Assembly (NCBI GenBank): GCA_001557505.1
Contig: LSAX01000005.1
Span: 1,178,001 to 1,242,000 of the forward strand
Origin: Reticulascus tulasneorum
Lineage: Eukaryota > Ascomycota > Sordariomycetes > Glomerellales > Reticulascaceae
Reading direction: 5' to 3'
Length of the DNA stretch: 64,000 nt
The position numbers and the translations under genes are program-made. The notes under the pieces were generated by a model. It had not been told where the DNA came from. It saw only the letters and a program-made list of their open reading frames with translations, and searched no databases. Positions 23,286 to 34,589 of this stretch are shown here, in pieces; position 1 is the stretch's first letter; each line of letters opens with the position of its first letter.

Positions 23286-25528
23286 TCATAACTCAACCCA
23301 ACTGCCAGGCATGACGGGTATTGGTTGTTCTACTATCTTCCAGAATTGCCCAGCGTACGCTTCAAACTCTGGAACCCACGATATACACCAGTCGTCAGGC
23401 GATGGTCCGTAGTCCACGTTGATCAACCTGATTGGAATCCAGTAGTTGTCGTTTCTTGCAAACTCTTGGTCCACAATTGACATCCAACTGTCTCTCATTC
23501 GGAGAGGGTTTCTTTCGAACTTGCAAGATTCGGTGATTGCGTCCGAATCAAAGGCCCCTTTGATCTCAGGCCTACAGGTTCTCCAGATCATCGCCTCGCG
23601 TTTCCCGTACTCCAGCAGATCCACGTTCGCTTCGTAGAGCTCCCTTAACCACTGCCTCATGACGCCTGTAAGGACATTTTCCCACTCGCGGAGGTGAATC
23701 TCTGGAGAAATGCGACAGAGGGCTCCGCCGAGCACGGATATAAGCGGTGTTCCTGTCCAGACGGGCACATGGAACCAGTCCCACGGAATAATGGTTTCGA
23801 CCCGGTGCAAGTCCTCCACAGCCGCAGACGCAACGGTATCAATCACAGCACGGCTCCAATACTCATTATATGACTTGGCGCGGAAGAGCCTCGGATCATA
23901 TTGCATTTCGTCGGCAAATCTTTTACCCAGAGCAATGGCTGCCGAGTGGACTAGGGAGAATCCTTCTATGACGGAATCCCGAACCTCTCGTGCCGTGACT
24001 TTTCTGTCCTCCCTAAGTAGATATCGGTAGAATCCGTCGTCCTGAAGAGTGAAAGCACCGAGCCGCACCGCTTCCACCCGCTCCCGGAACGGAAGGAGAT
24101 GGTATTTTGGTAGGAAGTTCTTCTGGAAAATGCGTAGCCAGTCATCAGAGTAGGAGCAGTCTGTTTGGAAGTCCAACATTCTCTCGATTGTTATCGTATC
24201 AACACGCTCTGCGTAAGACTGGAAAAGAGCGACAAGGGCTCGATGTGTATCATCACATTGAGACCCTAGATTCTTGCGGGACCAGACGACTGCAGACAAT
24301 GGACTCCTATGCACTGGGTAAGCTTGTTAAACCCCTATCACAGCAGCAGAGGCCTTACCAGGACCCTCCTCCAGTGTCATCTATAAGAGTATCAAGGCCC
24401 ATCTCAAAAAGTTTCCTGCAGACTTCCACTTGCTCTGACGAAGTTGCACGCTTACACTAGTTAGTCCCACAAATGGCGTACGGAATGATGAGCACGCACG
24501 TAAAGTAGTGATGAACCTTCCTCATCACGGTCGTACGGCGAAGCCTCGCCCTTGGTGAACAAAGCCAGCATTGTCGATACGTCTCCACTCTCCACAGCCT
24601 TGAATATTGCGGAAGCGTGTGGTCGAACGGTGTAATATCGAAGGTTGAACTGCATCCCAGCCACCTCCCTGTGCGAGTAAAACTCCCAGATAGTCTGCGA
24701 CATCCAATTCGGTGGCTGTAGGAGTACCTTCCATTCCCCAGCTTGCTTGCGTGACGCAATTTCCAGCCGCCCAAGAGAAGAAGGCCTGTATGAGCGCAGC
24801 TTAATACCCCTCCAACTAGACTTAGAGACAACGATATACTTGGCCCTATGCGGACAGTGGTCGTCACATGTGCTTGTATCTGGTGAATTCTGCGTCCTTC
24901 CTGGTGCCAATTGAAGTGCGAGTTCTGATGAAAATTTCTGGAACAAATCCTCCTGGAGTGCAGCATTTAGAGCCTTGGTTTCACCGATCACTCTTGCTGA
25001 TGTGTCTCTGATAATACTGTCTTGTGAAATCTGTCCCATCGCCCTGAGCCAGTTAGTATTGTAGGCTTGGTTCTCCAGTCGCCACTCCACTTACATCCCA
25101 TAATAGTCGATAGATATCCGTAGCAGCCCTAATGCACGATCGAGCCTTTTCTCCAATCTTGCCAAATCCTCCTTTCGTAACGCTACTCGCACCGCCGTAG
25201 CCGTCCTTCTCATCTTCCCCTTGGAGTAGCCTATCTTTTCCTCTAGATTCATGGCAAGATCGCTTAATGCCCATTCTGCCTCTTTGTTGATCTGTAAACA
25301 TTGCTGGGCAGCTGAGTTGGCGTACAGACTTGGGTGTTTCCTGAACTCGGCTTCAATTGAACAAAGCATTGGTCTCAGGGCCTCCAAGTCTCTAATCAAG
25401 AATCTCAAGTCTTCGGGGAGATTCTTGACCTGCTCCCATAGGTCTATGGCTTTTATAACTGCCTTTCCTACGCCGACTCCTACCTGTGCAATGGCGATGC
25501 CACTTGCGGCCGCGCCGACAATCTCCAT
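23286..25528 (-). CDS. Helo/PigL_N-like N-domain + ankyrin-like + novel C-terminal domain (paralogue A)
   Basis: Four exons on the minus strand, 25528-25095, 25043-24500, 24450-24359 and 24306-23286, with introns of 51, 49 and 52 nt in phases 2, 0 and 2, give 696 residues. The start MEIVGAAASGIAIAQVGVGV and the helical segment to about residue 145 resemble the Helo-like/PigL_N N-terminal domain of fungal NLR-type (STAND) proteins. A middle region (about 180-355) includes an ankyrin-like pair (ASAIFKAVESGDVSTML; VEVCRKLFEMGLD). The last 340 residues form a domain I cannot name, ending DDW...W.PEFEAYAGQFW...PGSWVEL. No P-loop NTPase is present. A paralogue with the same intron phases lies at 41410-43638. 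A role in self/non-self or incompatibility signalling is inferred only from the N-domain. Confidence 0.8.
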
Positions 25529-25971
25529 GTTTACTTGATCAACAGAAATTCGACAAACTCCTAACACGTATCCATACCACTTTTAGTAGCAAGTATTTCA
25601 AGATCCAGTGGCAAGGTATACCAAAATGAAGACTCAAGAGAGATAAAAGTCCCAGTTGAGGCAAAAACAAGGCAAACTAAATTAGACAGAGAAGAAAATG
25701 AACATCTAAAACCATTGACATCGGACCACCATCCTTTTTAAAGTGCAATAGCCTCAATCACTGCCTGAGAGAGGCGTGAGACCCCGTTGGCTCAGCGGCA
25801 ACCCGCTGGATTCAATTGGGGGCGGTCGCATGAAGACCGGCCCAACTGACATGGGGCTGCACCACTCTGCTTCCTCAATGAAGACCCAACAGGCGGGCAA
25901 GCGGCACAGCACAGCCATTCGTTTTCCCGTGGCGAACGTTGTTGGTGCTATGTTCCACTTGCCTGCAGTGC

Positions 25972-26077
25972 TGTAGCCAGTGAGGCAACCGGAGAGAAGT
26001 TAGGCTGACCCCAAGTCTTTGGTCATGCGAGGCTGGAACATGTTGATTGCATTGCAAGCTCGCATACTTGATATTCT
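25972..26077. repeat. Dispersed repeat, copy 1 (partner at 41249-41353)
   Basis: About 106 bases almost identical to 41249-41353 in the same orientation. The few differences that I see are transitions (for example ggtcat/ggttat, gaaca/gaata), as point-mutated repeats in ascomycetes would show. Similarity stops abruptly on both sides. On the minus strand it reads as part of a degenerate coding remnant better preserved at the other copy. Confidence 0.8.
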
Positions 26078-27239
26078 GATCAGGGGGGGCTTACAGCCAT
26101 ACCCGAAACCGATATTTATGAGCTGGGCCTTCGACTTCGGGCAATCGTTTCCGGTAAATTCAAACCCCCAGTCCAATACTTTGTGGTATGGCTGAGCGTG
26201 ATAATACTAAATTAAATTCCCGTCCTGTTCAGCTTTCAGGTCCTCCTACCACGTCCTTAGCATCTTAAAAAACATTATCGCCATCCTGAAGGCAAGAAAG
26301 AGTCAGCCTGGGAACTGCTAGAAATGTTTCCCTGGCCCATATAAGACATTCACGTGAGAAAGCAGAGAAACCCAAATTTATAGTGAAGAGCAACCCTAGA
26401 TGCATGGGAAATGCTAGGGGATGCTGAGGTTTTCATGGCCGTGAGAAAGTGTGTGATATATGTGGTAAGCTAATAAAAGGAAGTCATTATTGCTGAAGCA
26501 TTTGCTTTTTCAGGAAACTTAATCTTTGCCGCAACTGCTTGTTACGAGGGGATCATTGCATAGACCCCAAACGATTACTTGCGGCAAACATACATCATGG
26601 CCTCATGGCTCCCATATCCATACACGCCCAGTTTCAGAGTGAAGAGAGTTGTTAGACTGTTGTGTTTGAAAGAGTGTACGGTCGGACGAGGTCAACTAAC
26701 TATAACTAACCCCAACCTTAACCCTTGTTGCGAGAATGGTAATATTTGCTTAGACTCTGTCACAAGCTCGCAGGTGACTACAGCTAGTTGCATATATAAG
26801 GAGGCGTTAAGGGTCTAGCTGGCAGTTGCAAGGGTTCAAGAGGAATTTAGAGGAGACGTCGAACAGCGTTAGAACAGGAACATTATCATAAGCAAGCTAT
26901 TCAACAATACCTAGCCCTAGTGGACGCATTAAGAGCTCTGTACGAGAGCCCGCCCTACCGACCACCCCGTTCCCTCTCCTTTCGAGCACGTTTACCTTAT
27001 CCACAAAACTCTATCTTTTCTGTCTGTTTTACGCCGCCGTATCGGAAAGATTACTCACCATCATAGTCGTCGACTCAGCGCGTGTCCTACAGCTAGTCGA
27101 GGATGGAAGTCTCATGAAAGAAGCAGAAGGGGGGCTGCACGCAGAAGCCAACCGTCTTGCAATTTGCCATTATGTTGGGCATGTCCTTCCTCGTCAGGGC
27201 CTCCCCAAAGCGCCCGTTTTTCGCCGCAGTCCCGTTGAT

Positions 27240-27265
27240 CCCAGTGCCCAGTGCCCAGTGCCCAG
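27240..27265. repeat. Short 7-bp tandem repeat (ccagtgc)
   Basis: Three to four head-to-tail copies of the 7-base unit ccagtgc. It lies at the edge of a possible degenerate coding segment and may be a slippage scar. Confidence 0.7.
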
Positions 27266-27269
27266 CTTT

Positions 27270-27528
27270 CTGGAGGTCAAAGTAGCAACCTCAACGCAGG
27301 CCTGGGCGATGAGATCTGCGTAGCGATCTTTCATGGCGACATCGAAATCCCACCAGAGTTGCTCGGCCGTTTTACCCGGTACATTAATGTGACAAGAAGA
27401 TAGCGATTGTCGTAGCGGGCGTGGTAGAAGATCATAGGGAGCGCGAATTTTCTGTTTGCGAGATGTTTCAACAACTCCTTGATAGCCAAGTGCTCGTCGG
27501 CAGAGTCGCAGTAAACCATATGATGCAA
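27270..27528 (-). pseudogene. Possible degenerate coding fragment
   Basis: Reading the minus strand from 27528, one frame gives HLANRKFALPMIFYHARYDN and LLVTLMYR; the sense then appears to continue in another frame as TAEQLWWDFDVAMKDRYADL. The change of frame, lack of a convincing start and lack of a splice site suggest a decayed gene fragment. I do not recognise the family, and the call rests only on the protein-like look of the two pieces. Confidence 0.2.
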
Positions 27529-28446
27529 TTTTATACCTACGTTTACTCCAAAGGAGCTCTATTAACTATACGTACGCATAAAACCTTATCGATCTAACGA
27601 AAAAGAAGATATACCGTATTAGTGTAGAAATTAGAAAGCCGAATTCATATCACTAGTATCTATCATATCCTGCGTTGGGAATTCATGCTTACGGCGTCCG
27701 GAGGCCAATAATTTTCAGTGATTAGGCACGAATGAGCTAAAAGAAAAAGCAAAAGGGAAAAGGTTGCGCGTACGAGATTATTGAAAAGGACCTGTCGTCA
27801 TCCAAGCGACTTCTTCGTGTGTGTTGGGCCAGACTCTCAAACGGACGATGCTACACTAGTGTACTGTTGGGTATCATTATGTTGAACTCTTGTTATACTT
27901 GTTTTTATTTCACACATACGTTGATCTACTCCAGAGATTCTCCTCGTAAATGTCCTGGTACTGTCAAGGGAAAACTACAAATGGCACAATGCCAAACTAT
28001 TGAAGCCTAGGCACGTTACTTAACACTAGTAGGCCCGACAAGCAGGATCGCGAGTGTGAGTGACTCTTGGAGATCTTATGGTCAAAATCATAGCATACAA
28101 GAGGGAACCGGAGCTAAGCTCCCAAGGAATGTACAGGGGATGGGGACCCCAAGGAGGAACGCAGTACGCAATCATCACAACACATTGATAATGCGTAATA
28201 AATAGGATGGCACTCAACCATTGATTTACGATGTTACTCTAACTTCTCGAGTGCTACTAACCTGAAATTACGAACATATTACATTTCACATAGAAAAACA
28301 ATTGGGCTCATATTATATTTGTTGCCGGTAAAATGCTTGACTAGGCTAGGACCTGGCTGGGTTACATAACTGCAAAATAACTTACCCCTTTCATTTGTTT
28401 CTTTAAGGAACAACACCAATGCCTTGCATTCTGTGAACTCTGAAGT

Positions 28447-29470
28447 CTAAGTGCACTTTCCGAAAAACCGCTGGCAACCAAGTTCAGCCGAGCAGTGGGC
28501 ATTGGTTGTACCGCAGAAGCCGCTTGCGGCACAGCATTGTCCATCAAAAGGGCCGCCTGTACAAGTGACGCCGGCGTTAAACCCACACGAACCATCTAGA
28601 GATGGGATGTTTGTGGTTATGCAGGCGTTGGAGAAAGGGTTTTGGCTTTGGAGAAGCTTGTTAGCAAGTCAAGCCAAAACAGATACCGGGACATGGGAAC
28701 AACTTACCAGCCCTGGGCACAATGTGCGACTTCCTTGCCACAGAATCCACTGCTAGAACAGCACCCTCCATAGATAGTACCGGCGCAAGTCTTGCCGCCA
28801 CCAGTTGGGCCGCACTTCCCATCGGGGGAGGCGTTGGTGTCCTGGCAGGTGCCGAACGGCTTCTGGCAACCGACTTCGCAGTGGCCCGCGCTAGTGCCAC
28901 AGAATCCGCTGGATGAACAGCAAGTCCCGAAGCTCGACCCGGTGCAGGTATAGCCCGTGGCGCCTCCGCAGGTGCCGTCAGGCGAGGCATTTGTATCCTC
29001 GCATACTCCGAAGGGCTTCTGGCAGCCAACTTTGCAGTAGTCGGAGGTTGAGCCGCAGAAACCACCCGAGGAACAGCAGGTTCCAAAGGCAGATCCGGTG
29101 CAGGTGTTGCCTTTTGCACCTCCACATGTCCCGTCTAGAGAGATATTGGGAGCGGTGCATGTGCCAAACATAGTCTGGCACCCGGCTTGGCAATGAGCGG
29201 TGGTGCTTCCACAGAACCCAGAAGAGGAACAGCATGCTCCAAAGACAGACCCCGTGCAAGTGTTACCAACAGTGCCGCCACAAGTGCCATCTGAGAATAG
29301 TGACTTAGCGTCAGTCGATGATGTCACGGTGAAGTCAGTCGATACTGAAGGGGCATATTGGACTTACCGTTGCTAATAGCACGCGAAGTTAATGGGAGCG
29401 AGGCCGCTTCAACTGCTACATTGCCAATGACAACAGCAGAGATGAGGAGGATGTTCCAGAGAGAAGGCAT
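28447..29470 (-). CDS. Secreted protein with five hevein-like (CBM18) chitin-binding domains
   Basis: Three exons, 29470-29368, 29290-28708 and 28645-28447, with introns of 77 and 62 nt in phases 1 and 2, give 294 residues. A signal peptide covers about residues 1-22 (MPSLWNILLISAVVIGNVAV). Five chitin-binding type-1 domains follow, each of the form GTCGG..G.TC.GS.FG.CCSSSGFCG....HC..GCQ..FG.C. Four are in exon 2 and the last, more divergent one (GPFDGQCCAASGFCGTTNAHC) is in exon 3. No catalytic domain is present. Such proteins bind chitin and, in plant- or insect-associated fungi, can shield hyphal walls or hide chitin fragments from host receptors; that role is inferred here. A TATA-like ctatatattcc lies about 90 bases upstream. 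A killer-type chitinase lies 5 kb away. Confidence 0.9.
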
Positions 29471-31111
29471 GGCGTTGCGGTGATAGTATTCACGTGAATT
29501 AATGGATGGTACCGGTGGGTTGCAGTGAAGAACGATGGTGTGATCGGTGATGGTGGAATATATAGTAGCTCAGTTGCATCCCGGTGATGTGGGAACTGCA
29601 CCGTGTTCCGATACCACTGTACGTAGAAAGTAACGACTTGGAGCTTGTGCGGCTCAGCAGCTAGACGCAGCTCGGGTTTCTTCTTCTTTGGGAGTTCTGA
29701 CTTAGGGACCCCGGCAGGGAGAGCTGAGTTACAAGCGCCATTCTGCAGCACTATGTAAGGTCCAGGGAGCAGGATCCCATTGATCCATCTCATAAGTGAA
29801 CATAGCTTGGTAGAGGTGGTGACTTAGTATTCGCCTCGGCTGTAAGCAGATATTGGGCCTGGCATCCTTCGCTAACCTTCCAGAGCCGAAATGAATACCC
29901 CTTTCCTCGGTCTGGCTGGGTCCATGTAGGCTTGGCGGTGGTTGTCTGGAAACCTACTTCGCATCTCTCTTGAGGGAAATTGGCGCATAATGACCAAGAT
30001 TGGTTTAAACCTATAATGCGAGCATCCTCATCCAGCTGACATTGATTTGTTTTTGGCGTAGACAGCTGAGAAGTACCAAGCATGAGAGAAGTGCGGTACG
30101 TGCTAGTAATATTCTCACCCTAGAATACTCCGCTCTGGTCCCGCCCTGCGCAAATACGAGTGAGTGTATTGAGCCTAGTATTGCGAGTGTTTCCAGGTTT
30201 CAATGCAACGTATATTGTCTGTTGGTGTCATGTGTCTCGGTTGCGATATCTCTGCTAGTGCATAGAGACACTTCCAGCCCTACCAGGTAAGGTACGTCAC
30301 AGGGGGGGGATCAGCGGCGGGCCTCTTTGGCGCGTCAGCGCTAATGAAGTATATTCCGCATTTATTGCCGCAAGATCCTGCAATGCATCCGCGTGCTCTA
30401 GTTGTATTTTGTCGGAGGCTGTGTTATTGGACGACGGCACATTAAGCCGTTGCAACTGCAGACGGACCGATGAACCCTGAGCCCCAACTAGCCTACCTAC
30501 ACACTGGGGTTGCCAAAATACTGGACGGCCCCGCCATGCGGGTTAAGGTGGGGCGGCGGGAATGTTAGCGGGTTGTTGCTTAACCGGCTGTGGCAATCCA
30601 ACTAACTTAATAGTTTAATCCCTGGACTGCTAGCTAGCCTACCTAGTCTAAGAGCCGAGTTACGACTGACCGTTCTGGGCGATGCACCTCGTCGAGATGA
30701 ATCCTGGTTTTCTATGGGGAAGCAATTTCGGCGCCCGTTCTGGGCAATGCACTGCTACGTCGTACAAGAAGGATTCCTGTGCAGAATCGACTACGAGATG
30801 TGAGATTTTAGGTTCATCTAGAACAATCTCATTACCAGGATCTTTCGGTCCAACCCGGTCGAGGTACTTCCCAGAGGTTCGCCCTGGCACTTCGACCTTG
30901 TACAAGTACATCCTTACAATGTCTCTTGTGCCAACCGCCCAACCCCTATCGCTTCTCTCGTCGTTGAAGACTAGCCGGGTTAATGCATTTGAGCTCTCGA
31001 GCTTACATTATATACTTGCGGCATGGCTGGGTGCTCTGGAAGGACAAGTTTCGCTCTAGTTGTCTTGCATTGCTCGCCTCTTGACTGGCAATCCCTTGAT
31101 ATCCGCTCATC
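29471..31111. other. Divergent intergenic region, no gene supported
   Basis: Contains the TATA-like element of the chitin-binding gene near 29556-29566 (minus strand) and short frames of no clear identity. A run of g near 30302-30309 and a G/C-rich patch near 30527-30560 are the only compositional features. No transposon ends seen. Confidence 0.35.
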
Positions 31112-32436
31112 ATGGCAAATTCGAGACCCTTCTGGGACAATGTGCCGGCGCTCAGGCGCACGAAATCGACGTTTGCGCGCTACCATATCATCATTTCCGC
31201 CGTTTCTCTGATAGTTCTCTTCTTTGCTGGGCATGCCTACCTGTCGCCCTCGGCCAATGAAGGGTGGTTGGGCATACACCCTAGCGCACTGGTCAAAGAA
31301 CGAGTGATAACTCATGAAAAGTCGTCTGGTTTCAATACCTCACATGTTCTGCATAGAAGGTTGGGTGGGGATGCCGATTCACCCACTTACGCCGAGAGGG
31401 TTGTTACCGGAAACAGGTTAGTATCGCATGCTCGCAAATCGTTTCGAAGCCATACTGACTGTATTGCAGTTAGTAGAGTTCCACCTTCATTTCTCCACGT
31501 GCTGCAATAGCTCTAGATTCGCCATGCTCATATTATGGTCCTCTTGCAGCATGGCGTTGGGACCGTTGATTCTACAATTGCATCTACTGACTTCCGGATC
31601 GACCAGTGCTCGTGTGTCTGATGGTGAACCCCAATGCAATGCAGTCAACTTGGACTACTGCCGATCTCGGTAGGTACGGGTGGACCGTTTGGCCACAAGA
31701 CGACGACTTCCAGAACGAAGATTTCCGGAGCCATATTCGTCCACTTTACCCAGATCTTGGTCTCAACGCTGCCAATGAACGCGGATCAGGCTATGTAACT
31801 CTCGACGAGTGGATTCTCGATGGGAGAGTAATAGACGTACGTTATACTTGGACACGATTGTGCAAACCCTCCGTGCTGACGGGGAGTAACTGACCAACAT
31901 CACTCCAGCCCGCCTGTGGTCACTTCATAAACTTAGTCAACGGACCCCAAGGCTATATCATCGCGGGAAATAACGTAGCTCCGCGCGAAGCCGCAAAAGG
32001 ACTGCCTGTGCAGCCGGAGGCGTATCCTCCACTGCAAAAATGGTCCGATATAATGGGCCTCCAATGGCAGGCACAAGCGGCTGGCGGCTCATTGAGATAC
32101 ATCATCCGCGCCCACGTAGCCAACGCAAACACACGAAGAATTATGGGGCTAGCCGCCGCGGCAGTTGGGAGACAGACTATCCCTACGTGGCCCGGCGTCG
32201 ACTTTGAAATGACCGACAGTAGCACGCCGGTTCAAATCGACGCATTCAAGGCGTTGCTCGGCACCTACCACGCAGCAGCAGGTGGGTATATGCTCGCACA
32301 GCACAGGTCTACTTTTGGATTCAAGAGGATCACAAAGATCCGTATCTGGGCGGAAATCAATGCGTGGCCGGTCACCGGCACTCTCGAGTCTTTCGATTCA
32401 AACATGCTACTTTACGTTACGGATGTACCCCCATAA
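31112..32436 (+). CDS. Membrane-anchored fungal protein of unknown function, middle exon uncertain
   Basis: The start at 31112 gives a short cytosolic tail, one membrane helix (YHIIISAVSLIVLFFAGHAY, about residues 24-43) and an extracellular stretch to about 31416. A second coding part is clear from about 31645 to 31836 (YGWTVWPQDDDF...DEWILDGRVID) and a third from 31909 to the stop at 32434-32436, joined by a 72-nt phase-0 intron (31837-31908). The third part (LQKWSDIMGLQWQAQ, then IPTWPGVDFEM and YMLAQHRSTFGFKRI) fits an uncharacterised fungal family, in which a segment like LVCLMVNPNAMQ normally follows the N-terminal part. That segment exists at 31606-31641, but no splice choice joins it in frame to the first exon. 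Either an unusual 224-nt intron (31421-31644) skips it, or the gene is damaged. It lies between the chitin-binding and chitinase genes. Confidence 0.55.
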
Positions 32437-32602
32437 ACTTCATGAAAAGTGCGTATGATCAACGCCGAGGTCGAAACTCGTTGTAAGCAGGGGCAGGGGG
32501 TAGGGTCTTTCACCTAGGAACGGTTGTGTTGGTAGCTACAGCTGTATTGACTAGCTGCTTCAAAATACACACTCTGCAACTCAGTCACAGCCAGAAATGC
32601 TT

Positions 32603-33700
32603 TTAGCGGGCTAACGCTCTCTCTTCCTCTGTAAGAATGCTACGCCATCTAAAGTAGTAGAATCGCGTTTCCACGAGGGCTCTTCTGCCGGGCTTGGAGA
32701 ACCCCAGATCGGTCATGCGTTGGTCATCCCATATGGCGAATCCGAATTTGCGATAGGGGGTGAAGGGCAATGCATACAGTGGCGACATCTTATAATCGCG
32801 TGCCATAATTCCATGAAAGATGTACGACATTGGCGGGGCATCAACATAGCGTTCACCTTGCTGGAAATGATCTTCCCTAAACTTGAAGAATTGCTGTCGA
32901 GCACATGTGAAGACAAATGAGTTTTCAGTGGCTAAAGCTGGCAGCTGATACCAAGCATGTGACGTTCTTTCTCCTCTGTCTGCCTGGAAGCTCTGTAAGA
33001 GCTCATGAACGCTCAGGACCTGTTGAGTCTCGAAGTCTTTCATGTCGTAAAACTGGTCGATACTAGTAGACGACAAGATTTGGAGATCTTCTTCGGCCCA
33101 ACCGAGTCTCCCCTTCTTCTGCGCAGCCCTGAGTTCGAAAAAGAGTTGAATACGCCAGAATGCTTTGATGACTCGCTGTTCCTCTACCCACGATGCAGGA
33201 CCAGTGCGTCGAGGTTGGTCATCGCGATACTCGGCGTTGTTAAATCTCTCGCGTATGTCTCTACTCTCTCCGAGACGAACGAGGCTTGACGAACGAATCT
33301 CTCCAGATGCTTGCATGTAGTGCTCTATGCAGGCGTGGCTCCGCGCATGTATCCTGTGTGCTAGAAAAACAAAGGCGCGGTGGTGTGCGTGGTTCCCGGC
33401 ATCATCTAGGGATAGTGGAGCCGAAGGAGCGGTTGTGATATTCCTGGCTTCGTGCAAGCCGGGGCTTCTTGAAATCCATGTCCGAAAGACGGCCCGCATG
33501 AGGCGTTGCGTCAGATCAGGCACATGGAGTTCTACCAAGGCCTCGAGTATCTCGACGGGGTACTTGGCGAACAACAAAGACGCCGCCGGCGAGGCGTTGA
33601 TGACAGCCCAAAGAGAAGAAAAGTCGGGGGTCAACTTGATGATCTCTAGCAAAAGTTCCTCGGGCAGCTGCCCAAAGATGTCGTTCGATGGAAGAGGCAT
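32603..33700 (-). CDS. F-box-like domain protein, unknown target
   Basis: Single exon of 365 residues. The N-terminus (FGQLPEELLLEIIKLTPDFS, then LWAVINASPAASLLFAKYP) is the F-box-like start common in large fungal families that lack leucine or WD repeats. The rest is helical and hydrophilic, with a W-rich C-terminus (FAIWDDQRMTDLGF, then RRALVETRFYYFRW). F-box proteins link substrates to the SCF ubiquitin ligase through Skp1; the substrate is not evident. The open frame is intact with no intron. Confidence 0.75.
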   Translation of the reverse strand: MPLPSNDIFGQLPEELLLEIIKLTPDFSSLWAVINASPAASLLFAKYPVEILEALVELHVPDLTQRLMRAVFRTWISRSPGLHEARNITTAPSAPLSLDDAGNHAHHRAFVFLAHRIHARSHACIEHYMQASGEIRSSSLVRLGESRDIRERFNNAEYRDDQPRRTGPASWVEEQRVIKAFWRIQLFFELRAAQKKGRLGWAEEDLQILSSTSIDQFYDMKDFETQQVLSVHELLQSFQADRGERTSHAWYQLPALATENSFVFTCARQQFFKFREDHFQQGERYVDAPPMSYIFHGIMARDYKMSPLYALPFTPYRKFGFAIWDDQRMTDLGFSKPGRRALVETRFYYFRWRSILTEEERALAR

Positions 33701-34589
33701 AATGTCTGTGGTGACGCGCGCTGCTCAATGTCGCCCAGATTCTCCTCAATGCTATTATCGGAGTAAGATGATAGAAACAAGCGCATGACTTATCGCCGGT
33801 CGTCGCAATAAAACTTCTGCAACCGCCAAGATCACCAATGTAATAACAGAGTTGGAGTGTGACCCGAGATTCCCCTTCTGTCAGCCGTTCACCTCGCAGT
33901 TTCCCCGCTTATGCCACTTGTGCGCTAATTGCCATGGTTATGCATCATACGAGCTGCCACTTTAGACACGATGAAGTGTAAATTGAAGATTTGTACCGGT
34001 ACAAGCACGAAGTACCTACACGATTACCTAAGATCGGAGACATGGACGGGAAGGTAACCCGGTAGATGGATCGCCCCTAGCCCTACCTGTGGTCTAAGCT
34101 TACTAGGTAGTTGATTACCAGGTACCTAGTTTAGGAAAGTTAGACGGGAATCCTCTGCTCTGGGTGAAAGGATTTAAGTGGGTACCTTATCGAGCCTGGT
34201 CATTTTCTTGTACTACGTAGTATTACCCGCAAGGATGGCAACTATCCTTGTAAGCTATGGTAGATTCTATGGGCCGTCTGTCGCGTCGATACGAGACACC
34301 GTTAGGAGGCTGGTGGCGATGCTCCGCCTGACATGTCCGCTCTACTACGACCCTGGTGTTTAAAAGTAGCTACCTAGTAGGTTAAACCTAGTTGTACCTG
34401 TATACCTACTAAGATGCCAGTTTTACAAAGAACTGCCACGGGAAGTATCCTATAGACCGCTGTGCTTAGAGAATCCTCCGCAGAGGGGTTGAGACAAGCG
34501 TAGGAATTCTGAATAACTTTTATTAGCCAGTGAGTGAGCCCAACAACTATTTGTCTACATAACCACTTCTAACAGCATGCCTCTACAGC
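33701..34589. other. Divergent intergenic region
   Basis: About 890 bases holding the promoters of the F-box-like gene and the chitinase. It is rich in taggta/tacctag motifs (34010-34160 and 34360-34420), a recurrent feature of intergenic DNA in this window. No gene supported. Confidence 0.4.

Larger units (their letters stand above)
25529..28446. other. 2.9-kb gene-poor region with repeat remnants
   Basis: No intact gene. The region holds a 106-bp copy of a repeat also found at 41249-41353, a possible degenerate coding segment at 27270-27528 (minus), a short tandem repeat at 27240-27265, and A+T-richer stretches (26200-26560, 27540-27760, 28240-28340). The part around 26690-26960 resembles repeat-derived DNA (a string of aacc/cctta motifs followed by a TATA-like atatataag), but I could not identify ends. 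Confidence 0.35.

Noticed and set aside
26690..26760. Telomere-like motifs (taacccc, cttaaccct)
   Set aside because: Only a few imperfect units are present and they do not form a tandem array, so an internal telomere is not supported.
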